64,000 nucleotides of DNA. Source: Candidatus Latescibacterota bacterium. GTDB lineage: Bacteria; Latescibacterota; UBA2968. The position numbers and the translations under genes are program-made. Below the pieces are notes generated by a model. The model was not told the DNA's origin. It did not search any database and worked only from the letters and a program-made list of their open reading frames with translations. Positions 31,943 to 40,513 of this stretch are shown one piece after another; the first letter of the stretch is position 1; every line of letters starts with the position of its first letter. The stretch is from NCBI GenBank assembly GCA_022823725.1, contig JAJEHL010000026.1, positions 310,001 to 374,000 of the forward strand, read 5' to 3'.

Positions 31943-34519
31943 TTATTTTCCTATTGCTACCCAAACATCTTTTGTCGCTGTTGGTTTCCCCGGGCGGTTC
32001 AGATCGGTTACGGTTACGCCTATCGTGGGTTTTTGTCCCGGTTTTGCCGCTACATTGAGGGCAACATATACGGGTTCTGTTTCCGTGTTGCCCCGGTGTT
32101 CATAAGATACCTGTACCCCTTCTTGCTTTTCAGATATGCCCAGCAATGTGCCGATACCTTTTAGCAATCTGGCACCGGCATTTTTGCTGCCGCGTACAGC
32201 ATAATCCACGCGGTAATGCGTTTGTCCTGTATCATCTCGGAAGAGGTTGTACACTTTATAGTACAGATAGACTGGCTGTTCCGGGGCAAAGGTGTGTGAC
32301 GGCAGGGGGAATACTTCGAGATCGTCCCGGATGAATTTGCCTTCTGCACGGGTTTCTATTGTTGCAATTTTTCCTGCCACGACAAGGTCGCTTACCATCA
32401 GGGTCGGGGCGTTATATGCTTCTACATCGACGAGTTGTCGGTGGATTTGCAATTTTCCCGAAGCCGGGTCGGACACGCGCACAGCCATGAGATAGTGGCC
32501 GGGTTTAACTTCTGTTGTGATCTGATCCACCCATAAAACGCCGGGGTCGTCAACGGTTTCGGGCTGTGTTGCCCGCGTGTTCAGGCTGTCGCGGGCAATT
32601 TCTGTTCCCTGTGCGTCATAGAGGACCCACATTCGATTCACCGAAGCCTCTATCTGTGTTCCCCGTTTTTGCGTTTTCAATGCGGTCCAGGGTATGCCGA
32701 TAAAGGCATCCAGGCGCGTATCGCGTCCATTTCCCTGGAAATCGGCGACCGATATAAGCAGCGGCATTGGGTCGCCGGGATATGGATACTGGTAAACAGA
32801 GGGCGTGCGGTTGACGACCCGTGCCACCACGGCTTCGGGTGCGAGGTGTAGCCACAGCAATCTATTGGGCGAGTCAACAGGCGGCTGGGGAAATTGAAAA
32901 TCGAAATTGCCCAGGGCATCGAGGAATGTCACTTCAAATCCCTCGCCAATATGGGCGTAAATCCAGGTTTCCCACTTGTAGTTCAAAGACGCGCCATCTC
33001 GAAATAATGCCCCCTGGTGCGGCATGGGGAATATCGGTAGCCCCCGAACCTCGGGAGTTACGCTCATGACCGTGCCTGTGCCCATGGACGATTCTATCTG
33101 CAGCGATGTCGTAGGAACGATTTCGTGCAGTGCTTGTCCCGCGAGGTCCATGAGTCGGTTCTTTACCCGAATCACTTTTGCATTGGTTTCGAATACGAGG
33201 TGGTCGGACCAGCTTCTGTGATCGGGATGACCAAAGCGGATATATACATCGCCGCGCGCATCATAGGGTATTCGGCCTTCGGAAAAGTTCTGTATCGCGT
33301 AATTGACGCGCCGGTAGTGTTCCAACCTGCGCTCGTTAACCCGTGTGGTGGGTGTTGGGTCTATTTTGCGCCAGAACAAGTTGGTAAATGCGCGTTTTTC
33401 ATCTCCTCCGATCATGCGAAAGGTCTCAAACTCTTTTGCGGACAGGAGCAGGGTGACATCTTCGTACAGGTCGCGTTCATTTTGCGGTAAGAGGGATAAA
33501 AATTGCGAAAATGACGCTTCGGCCTGCTCGTACGCGCCCGATTCCAGATATTGTGCGCCCAAAAGCGGCAGATAACGCTCGGGGTCTTTTTGGGTGAGGT
33601 CGCGCAGTTCTGTGGTGGTGTGCAGTTCTTGTTTCAAATATTTCAATTCCATAGCCACGCGCGCCAGTCTGCCCCTTGCCACGCTGTGCGCTGGATTTAC
33701 AGCGACCTGTTTTGACAATGCCTTGACGGCTTTTTCAAAATAATAGAGCGATTCGTAAAACACCCCCAGCTTAAAATACGCATCGCGATGTTGCGGGAAG
33801 CGTTTGACCACATTGCTAAAATGATGGTCCATATCCACGCTGCGCATTGCCAGGTGGCACATCGCTAAATTGTAATACGCCGCTTCGTATTTCGAATCGA
33901 GAGAGACGGTGTCCTGGAAGAGATCCAGTGCGCGGCGCACCTGTTTTTTCTGGATCAAGCACGCCAGTGCCCGGCCATGTCGCGCGATGAGAAACCGCCG
34001 ATCTTTTTCCAGTACGCGCACAAAAATGCGTTCTGCTTCCACGCCTTTGTGCTGTTCTAACAAACAATATCCCAGCGCGCACAGGGCGATTCGGTCATTG
34101 GCATCGTCCTGTAGTATTCGTTCAAATAGTGCAACAGCGTCGTCGAGCAGTGCGGGATCTGGTGGTGCGGCGCGCGTTTTATAGCGCTGGGGTATCAATC
34201 GCCCGCGTTCAAAAAAAGCGTCTGATACCGTCAGGTAGCGACGTCCGGTGTGATACTCGTAATAAAATTGCAGTACTATGGGATTGTGTCGTTGCCAGAA
34301 GGCGATTAAAAATTGCGCTTTCTCTTCCCGACTCAATGCCCGATAGACGTCTGCGCTGTCTGGTCCGGCGCGTTCTGCGATCAGAACCGAAGCGAGGGAA
34401 TCTGCCCGTACATCAAAACTTTCCTGCAGGCGATCTGCCCAGGCTGGCGCACATATCAGAAAAAATAAGGCGATAAGGATGGGTTCGCGAATGGCGCGAA
34501 TTGTCAGGGAGATAGTCAC
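31943..34519 (-). CDS. GWxTD-domain protein with tetratricopeptide repeats
   Basis: 858 residues from a GTG start with GGAAA upstream. A signal peptide (residues 1-28, ending PAWA) directs export. Residues about 110-330 are TPR-like helical repeats (YNLAMCHLAMRS, YFKLGVFYESLYYFEKAV). A GWxTD domain follows near residues 345-430: FWRKIDPTPTTRVNERR, then VYIRFGHPDHRSW. The C-terminal half is beta-rich, with no enzyme motif I recognise. GWxTD proteins are common in Bacteroidota and Acidobacteriota but have no settled function. It is the last gene of a four-gene operon with two DUF6785-type membrane proteins and a GT39-TPR protein, which suggests a periplasmic partner role. Confidence 0.85.
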   Translation of the reverse strand: MTISLTIRAIREPILIALFFLICAPAWADRLQESFDVRADSLASVLIAERAGPDSADVYRALSREEKAQFLIAFWQRHNPIVLQFYYEYHTGRRYLTVSDAFFERGRLIPQRYKTRAAPPDPALLDDAVALFERILQDDANDRIALCALGYCLLEQHKGVEAERIFVRVLEKDRRFLIARHGRALACLIQKKQVRRALDLFQDTVSLDSKYEAAYYNLAMCHLAMRSVDMDHHFSNVVKRFPQHRDAYFKLGVFYESLYYFEKAVKALSKQVAVNPAHSVARGRLARVAMELKYLKQELHTTTELRDLTQKDPERYLPLLGAQYLESGAYEQAEASFSQFLSLLPQNERDLYEDVTLLLSAKEFETFRMIGGDEKRAFTNLFWRKIDPTPTTRVNERRLEHYRRVNYAIQNFSEGRIPYDARGDVYIRFGHPDHRSWSDHLVFETNAKVIRVKNRLMDLAGQALHEIVPTTSLQIESSMGTGTVMSVTPEVRGLPIFPMPHQGALFRDGASLNYKWETWIYAHIGEGFEVTFLDALGNFDFQFPQPPVDSPNRLLWLHLAPEAVVARVVNRTPSVYQYPYPGDPMPLLISVADFQGNGRDTRLDAFIGIPWTALKTQKRGTQIEASVNRMWVLYDAQGTEIARDSLNTRATQPETVDDPGVLWVDQITTEVKPGHYLMAVRVSDPASGKLQIHRQLVDVEAYNAPTLMVSDLVVAGKIATIETRAEGKFIRDDLEVFPLPSHTFAPEQPVYLYYKVYNLFRDDTGQTHYRVDYAVRGSKNAGARLLKGIGTLLGISEKQEGVQVSYEHRGNTETEPVYVALNVAAKPGQKPTIGVTVTDLNRPGKPTATKDVWVAIGK

Positions 34520-34535
34520 GTTGATTTCCGTTCTT

Positions 34536-36488
34536 TTAATACAACGCCAGTGAATGTCCTTGTTCTGGGAACCAGATACAATCTACAAGAAACGACACAA
34601 ATACGCCTGTGAAATACCCCACCATAAGTCCCAGGAAAAACGGCGATGCTTTGCGGTACAGATCAATGCCGCCAGCACGCAAGATGACAAATTTGGAAAA
34701 CCATGCAAAGAAGATCGAAAATACAATGCGATTGACCGGATACGCTGTTACGGCAGCAAACCCGATCGGATGCAAGGGCCACCAGGGCCATACATAGCGC
34801 AGGGCCAGCATCAGTGCCGTGGTTGCCATTCCAATGAGCGCGATGAGCATGCGCTCGCGCTTCAGGGCAAAGGGATCCCGAATATGACCGGCTATGGTAT
34901 CAAAAGTATTTTGCACATAGGGACCATAAATGCCACCGTAATTAAATGCGCCGGTTACATAACTCGATGATATTTGATAATATGCACTTGTGGTTATCAC
35001 CACCAGCATGGCCAGTCCCAGGGCAATGACCAGGCGCGTTCTTTCGTGCCGTATGCTGTCGTAAAGCCGCGTGGCATTGGCCAGGTTGGCCATCAGTATG
35101 GTTTTTATATCGTGGTGCCAGGTTTCAGTAAGCGCAAATGCCGCCATTCCCGATGGCGAAATATTCACGGGACCGAGCAGGTGATAGGCGACAAATTGTC
35201 CCTGTATCATGCGGCTGCTGATCATGCCGCCCTCCACGCAGACGCGCGTGATGCCCAGCCAGATTACGCCCACAAGACTCAAGAAAGTCAGGGCGACAAA
35301 GACCGACATGCCCGACGCCACACACCAGCCGAGAATAAATAGTCCGCTCGCCAGCAATCCGCCAAGTGCTGTGCGGTAGGACAATAATTCGTCCGAGTCT
35401 TCAACCTCCCGCGCATTGAGCACGGCTTTGCGAAATACATTTCTCAGATGTTCTCGCGCCATCCACAAGCTCCACGGCACCAGTACGCACAGCGCACCAA
35501 AACCCTGCCAGTTTTCAAATTGCGATGCCGGCCAAACATGGGTTGGGCCTATTTCGATTCCCAGGCGATTGAACAGTCCCATTTCAAGGGTGAGTAACAG
35601 GTGAAAGACGATGATGCTAAGCAATACATCCAGGTCCATAAAATACGATACGCCAATGATTACGGGATAAAACCGCGTGTGAATCGGCGGGAAATACTGG
35701 CCGAATTCCATCAATCCCAGGTCTCGGGGAATGGTTGGAAAAAGCGGCTGGAAATATCCAACCATGTTCCAGTATATGGGAAATGAGGCGAGCGCGAATC
35801 CCCACCAGAACACGGGGCGATTCATTATGCCCACGGGCCAGAATCCGCGCGGTTCTCTGTTGACGAGTTCCAGTGGCAATGTCATCAATGGAAATGTCAG
35901 GCGCTCGTGTTCTACCCATTGTTTGCGCAGGATTGAAACCGCGCAGAATCCAAATACGCCGATCATAAATACCAGGCTCAGGCGCCAGATCATCGGCGTT
36001 ATCCAGATTTCCCAGGGGATGGTTGCGCCTGCTGGCAGTCCCTCAAAGAACCACCGCGCTGCCGTCACATCGGTGACGACCGCCCAGTCGGGCAAATACG
36101 GATGTATGTCGTCTGCCCATCGATTTTCCGTGTTGGCAAAATAAAATGGCGCTGAGACGTTGGCGATTAAATGCCCCATAAAATAGCTGGGCAATGCCGA
36201 TGCGACCAGGCCCATGCTGAAGATGACCAGCAATTCCGAAGGGCGCAAGACCCATTGCGGGCGCACTTTTCCCAGTAATTTATTTAATATGATCGCTATT
36301 AATAAAAATGGCACGACTGCGCCCCACGGCAAATGGTCCTGCGCCATTTTTGTGGTGTGTGCAATGTGTCGCGTAAAATGTCCGCCCCACCCGAGGAAAC
36401 CCGCGCACAGGGCACCTATAACAATGGACCGCGCGGTTACGGCTCGTTGAAGTGGTGCTGTCTGTGTTTGTTGTTCGCGAATGGCCAT
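34536..36488 (-). CDS. Polytopic membrane protein, DUF6785/6784-type (paralog 2)
   Basis: 650 residues with about 14 hydrophobic helices and no signal peptide. It closely parallels the protein at 38406-40352 throughout, for example ELLVIFSMGLVASALPSYF against ELLVIFSMGLIASTLPTYF, and RWFFEGLPAGATIPWEIW against TWFFEGLPRGAPVPWEVW. I assign it to the DUF6785/DUF6784 type from memory. The general look recalls OPT-type oligopeptide transporters, but no transport function is proven. Its neighbours, a membrane glycosyltransferase and a TPR protein, suggest that it handles a cell-envelope substrate. It ends 16 bp before the GWxTD gene. Confidence 0.8.
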   Translation of the reverse strand: MAIREQQTQTAPLQRAVTARSIVIGALCAGFLGWGGHFTRHIAHTTKMAQDHLPWGAVVPFLLIAIILNKLLGKVRPQWVLRPSELLVIFSMGLVASALPSYFMGHLIANVSAPFYFANTENRWADDIHPYLPDWAVVTDVTAARWFFEGLPAGATIPWEIWITPMIWRLSLVFMIGVFGFCAVSILRKQWVEHERLTFPLMTLPLELVNREPRGFWPVGIMNRPVFWWGFALASFPIYWNMVGYFQPLFPTIPRDLGLMEFGQYFPPIHTRFYPVIIGVSYFMDLDVLLSIIVFHLLLTLEMGLFNRLGIEIGPTHVWPASQFENWQGFGALCVLVPWSLWMAREHLRNVFRKAVLNAREVEDSDELLSYRTALGGLLASGLFILGWCVASGMSVFVALTFLSLVGVIWLGITRVCVEGGMISSRMIQGQFVAYHLLGPVNISPSGMAAFALTETWHHDIKTILMANLANATRLYDSIRHERTRLVIALGLAMLVVITTSAYYQISSSYVTGAFNYGGIYGPYVQNTFDTIAGHIRDPFALKRERMLIALIGMATTALMLALRYVWPWWPLHPIGFAAVTAYPVNRIVFSIFFAWFSKFVILRAGGIDLYRKASPFFLGLMVGYFTGVFVSFLVDCIWFPEQGHSLALY

Positions 36489-36567
36489 TCATGTATTCCA
36501 GATAGCGGATGATGCCAGTAGAAAACGAGGGCAATATACGTATGGCAATATCAGGTGTCTATCTAAT

Positions 36568-38397
36568 TTAGTGCTTGATACGCGTCATCCCAGCCTTTGC
36601 CGAGGGATGGTTGGGTGCTGTTTGCAAGACTTGCAGCCAGGCGTTGCGTGCTTCGTCTATTTGTCCCAGAGACCAATATGCCCAGCCCATGTTCGCGCGC
36701 GCATTGTGTGTGTTGGGATCGCGTTTCAATGCTTCTCGATAGTTATTTATCGCTTCCTGAAACTTTCCTTCGTGAAACAGGATGTTGCCCAGGTTGACGT
36801 ACGCACGCACCATGTCGGGATCCTGAGACAGTGCCTGTTGATACGCGTTTTTGGCGGATTCCATTTTTTGGGTGCGCGCATAAGCCAATCCCAAATTGTA
36901 ATACAAGACGGCATCACCCTGTCCGTATTTTTCTGCCTCTTCGAGATATAATCGCGCCGGTTCATTTTCGTTTGCCCACAAATAAGCCGTGCCCAAATTA
37001 AAGGGATCCATCGCCCAGTTGTTTTGGGCGAGTTGTGCGTTTAGTTCTATGCGGTAGCCGGTCCACAGGATGATCAGCGCCACTGCGCCGATGCACAGGT
37101 TTTTCCACTTTTGCGATTGTACACAGGCTATCAATGTCCATATTCCCATGCCTGAAAATATCATGAGGATGGGAATTGCGGGCATGCGGTAGCGCGAGGA
37201 TACGTGAAAAGCCAATACACCTGCCGCGTATCCAATGAGCCACAGATACAGAATGGCGTGGCGATCAAATTGCCGGGCTGCGACGATGAGTCCCACAATG
37301 GATAGGGGAAATAATATCCACAATTCTGTGATTGGAAGGCGCAGGAGGGCAGAGAATTTTCGCTGGTAGTAAAAGTTGTAATTGAGCGGGACTTCGTATC
37401 CCGATGCAAATAGGCGCACTTTTCGCAAGGTCACGGCTATCGCACCTATTGGATCGTCTATCCAGAATGCGAGGCCCTTATTAAACCAGAAGGAAGAGAC
37501 TTCAGATGCTTTTAAAGATCGCCTCAGAGCATTTTCGGCCACGCGGCGCGGTTCTTCCAAATTACCCTGTGCCCCATCCGGCGTGATCTGTGCATCCACT
37601 CCTGGAGGTGCGGAAAACCAGCCCGGCGCATCGGGGTGATTGCCCATGTAAAAGTTGATGCCGCCGTGCGCGGTTATCAATACCCAGTCGTCTGCGACCA
37701 GGCCATTGCGCAGTCCGCACAGGAGGAGTGGGAGTATCAATCCCCCTAAAAAATAACCGGCCAGTCGTATTGAGCGTTTTGCCGGTGTTGCTTTGTGGTA
37801 GGCCCACCACGCGCCAAATAGCAAGAATGGGATTGCGGATAAGATGTTGGGGCGCATGAGTGTTGCCAGTCCAAAGACCAATCCGGCCAGCCCCAGGTGC
37901 CAGTGGGTTTTATTATTCCCCGAGATTAGCGTCAAGCCTATCAGGCTGAGAAATACGGCACCCGATGTGCCCAGCAACATGCCTTCGTAAAATAGTTGGG
38001 GACCATAGCTCGCGAATAACAATCCCGCAAATAATCCCGCATAAGCGCCAAAATGCCGCGCGCCCAATCGATAGACCAGTATCGCACTGGCACATCCGGC
38101 GGCGGCTTGTAAGCCTATTATCAATTTGGGCGCGTGTCCAAAGATCGTATAGACGATTCCCAGGAGGTATGGATACAGGGGGGGTAGAATGAAGACTTCA
38201 GCAGTGCCGAGCCAGTCCCCCGAGGCGATGCGCAGCGCCCAGTCGTCGAATATCCGTGCGTCTGAGATCAGTTTCTGCGAAAACGGGTGATTAGCCCAGA
38301 ATGACCAGAGATAAAAAAAACGGATTACAATCGCAGTGCCGCCCACAATATAGGGAAAATAGTGCGAGATCCGATCTATCTCATTATTTTTTTTCAT
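36568..38397 (-). CDS. GT39-type membrane glycosyltransferase with C-terminal TPR
   Basis: 609 residues. Residues about 10-460 hold some 10-11 membrane helices of the PMT/ArnT-like GT-C fold, with a first-loop acidic motif ISDARIFDDWA, then ILPPLYPYLLG and ATLMRPNILS. Such enzymes use polyprenyl-phosphate sugars to glycosylate proteins or lipids outside the membrane. Residues about 465-609 are four or five TPR units (YYNLGLAYARTQKMESAKNAY, YVNLGNILFHEGKFQEAI), probably periplasmic. The fusion suggests that the TPR part presents the protein acceptor. It begins 8 bp after one DUF6785 gene and ends 79 bp before its paralog. Confidence 0.87.
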   Translation of the reverse strand: MKKNNEIDRISHYFPYIVGGTAIVIRFFYLWSFWANHPFSQKLISDARIFDDWALRIASGDWLGTAEVFILPPLYPYLLGIVYTIFGHAPKLIIGLQAAAGCASAILVYRLGARHFGAYAGLFAGLLFASYGPQLFYEGMLLGTSGAVFLSLIGLTLISGNNKTHWHLGLAGLVFGLATLMRPNILSAIPFLLFGAWWAYHKATPAKRSIRLAGYFLGGLILPLLLCGLRNGLVADDWVLITAHGGINFYMGNHPDAPGWFSAPPGVDAQITPDGAQGNLEEPRRVAENALRRSLKASEVSSFWFNKGLAFWIDDPIGAIAVTLRKVRLFASGYEVPLNYNFYYQRKFSALLRLPITELWILFPLSIVGLIVAARQFDRHAILYLWLIGYAAGVLAFHVSSRYRMPAIPILMIFSGMGIWTLIACVQSQKWKNLCIGAVALIILWTGYRIELNAQLAQNNWAMDPFNLGTAYLWANENEPARLYLEEAEKYGQGDAVLYYNLGLAYARTQKMESAKNAYQQALSQDPDMVRAYVNLGNILFHEGKFQEAINNYREALKRDPNTHNARANMGWAYWSLGQIDEARNAWLQVLQTAPNHPSAKAGMTRIKH

Positions 38398-38405
38398 AGG
38401 TCAAC

Positions 38406-40352
38406 TCAATCGGAAAATGGGACGCCGTGTCCTTGCCCGTAAAACCAGATCATATCGACGAAGAACGAGATGCCAGCACCCACGTAGTATCCCATGATCA
38501 ATCCGAGGAAGAAGGGGCGGGCACTGCGATAAGTTCTGCTGCCGCCAAAGCGCAAGATCGCGAGTTTGCTCAACCAGCCGAGAAATATTGGAAAAATGAC
38601 ATGGGTTACGGGATACGCAGGCCCGGTTGCCAGACCCAGTGGATGCAGGGGCCACCAGGTGTAGCGATAGCGCAAGAAGTACAGGAGGGCAGCGAAGGCG
38701 ATGCCGCTGGTGAAGAAGGCCATTTTGCGCCAGTCGGGATTGATGGGATCTCTTGCGTATTTGACCACAAAGTCCCAGGGTCCGCGCGCCAGGCCTCCGG
38801 AGATTTGCGATCCGTAATTGCCCGCGCCGCCTTCATACCCCATGGATATGATATACAAACAGGATGCGACAATGCCCACGCCCATTGCGAGGCACATGGC
38901 CCACGCGAGTTGCCGTTTGTGATGTTGAATGGTGTCAAATAGACGGACGGAGTGGGTTAATGCGGGCATGAGCGTTGTTTTCATGTCGCCGCACCAGCCG
39001 AATGACATGCCGAGTGCGACCATGGTTTGTGCAGACAGTCGCGTGGTGCCAAATGTGAACATGATAAATGTTTGCGGTACCATGACGGCCCGGATGGTGA
39101 TGACGCCGGTTTCGGCGATGATGCGCGAGATCCCGATATAGACGACCATCATGACGACGAGAAATACCGCGATTACCCACAGGGCCATGCCCGAAGCGTA
39201 AAACCAGCAGGCCATGTAAAGCAGCCCGACCAACAAGCCGAAGACAGCCCCCCGATAGGAGAGCAATTCGTCTGAGTCATCGACTTTTGCATCGCCTTTG
39301 AATGCTTTGCGAAAGACATCGCGCAAGTGTGACCGCGCAATCCAAAGCCCCCAGCCCACGACGGTAAACCACACGCCGATCATTTGCCAGCCCACGGGCA
39401 CAAAGGAGGTGCCAGCAAAATTCGCTTCTGAAATTGTGACGCCGAATCGGTTGAATAATCCCTCTTCGATGACCGCGAGGATATAAAAGAAGCAGATGCT
39501 AAACGAGACGTCTAAGTTGATAAAGTAGGCAAATCCCACAATTGGCCAGTAGAGGTTCATGCGAATTGCCTGAAATTCTCGTCCAAATGAAATAGATTCA
39601 AACCGCCAGGGAAATACAGGAAATGTGGGATTAAAATAGGATACGATGTTCCACAAGATCCCGAAGATCGAGAATGAAAAGCCCAGCCAGAAGAGCGGCG
39701 AGCGCATAAATGGGGGCAAGCGGGATGGTGTATCGCCGCCCTCGACCATTGCGAGGGGCAATTCCATGAGGGCGTAGTCCAATCGCTCGTATTCGATCCA
39801 TTGCTTGCGCAAGATTACCGCTGTACACAACAATACCGCGCAGAGTGCCGCGAGCAGGCTCAACCACCAGAACAAAGGCCCGATCCACACTTCCCATGGA
39901 ACAGGTGCGCCACGCGGCAAGCCCTCAAAAAACCACGTCAGTGCCGGACCGGGTTCAATCACGGCCCAGGATGGCAGATAATCGTGTGTAAACTCACCCC
40001 ATCGATTTGTCGGGTCGGCGAGGTAATACGGTACGCAAAAACTGGCGATTAATCGGCTTAAGAAATACGTTGGCAGGGTTGAGGCGATCAGGCCCATTGA
40101 AAAGATGACGAGGAGTTCGTCCCGATGGAGCCTGAGATAATGCCGCAAGAATACGACTGTTATTGCAAAGGGAAAAACCACAGCGAGGGACAGGTGGTTT
40201 TGCGCCAGCCGCGTTGTGTGCAAGATGTGTCGTGCGTAAAATCCACCGAGCGCAGCTATCAGTACAAGTGCCAACCCCAGGATGATCGACTTATAGGTCA
40301 ATGCGCGTGCGATGGCGTCTTTTTGTTCGTGTTCTCGAGCGACTTCAGCCAT
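38406..40352 (-). CDS. Polytopic membrane protein, DUF6785/6784-type (paralog 1)
   Basis: From the ATG at 40352 the protein has 648 residues, the same as its paralog (650). The frame is open to 40478, but the added 42 residues are Ser/Pro-rich and have no counterpart. It has about 14 membrane helices. Shared landmarks with paralog 2 are the first helix followed by RHILHTTRLAQNH, the loop DYLPSWAV, and the ending WFYGQGHGVPF. It is the first gene of the minus-strand operon. Retention of two diverged copies around one glycosyltransferase gene suggests that they may work as a heteromer or on different substrates. Function is unknown. Confidence 0.8.
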   Translation of the reverse strand: MAEVAREHEQKDAIARALTYKSIILGLALVLIAALGGFYARHILHTTRLAQNHLSLAVVFPFAITVVFLRHYLRLHRDELLVIFSMGLIASTLPTYFLSRLIASFCVPYYLADPTNRWGEFTHDYLPSWAVIEPGPALTWFFEGLPRGAPVPWEVWIGPLFWWLSLLAALCAVLLCTAVILRKQWIEYERLDYALMELPLAMVEGGDTPSRLPPFMRSPLFWLGFSFSIFGILWNIVSYFNPTFPVFPWRFESISFGREFQAIRMNLYWPIVGFAYFINLDVSFSICFFYILAVIEEGLFNRFGVTISEANFAGTSFVPVGWQMIGVWFTVVGWGLWIARSHLRDVFRKAFKGDAKVDDSDELLSYRGAVFGLLVGLLYMACWFYASGMALWVIAVFLVVMMVVYIGISRIIAETGVITIRAVMVPQTFIMFTFGTTRLSAQTMVALGMSFGWCGDMKTTLMPALTHSVRLFDTIQHHKRQLAWAMCLAMGVGIVASCLYIISMGYEGGAGNYGSQISGGLARGPWDFVVKYARDPINPDWRKMAFFTSGIAFAALLYFLRYRYTWWPLHPLGLATGPAYPVTHVIFPIFLGWLSKLAILRFGGSRTYRSARPFFLGLIMGYYVGAGISFFVDMIWFYGQGHGVPFSD

Positions 40353-40513
40353 AAGTTCTATATAGGGCGGTGAATTGAGGCTGTCAAGGGGAAGTGTGAA
40401 GTGTGCATGTATTGGGCTTGATGATTTCGCCGAATGGGTGTACCTTCGGGGTGGATAGACGGAACGATGGGTGGACACGGGGGCACCGCCCCTACATTTT
40501 AGAGATAAAGCCT

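Noticed and set aside
40403-40513. Longer start of the spermidine synthase-like protein
   Set aside because: The extra 37 residues come from a GC-hairpin-containing intergenic stretch, and the ATG at 40514 begins directly before the first membrane helix.
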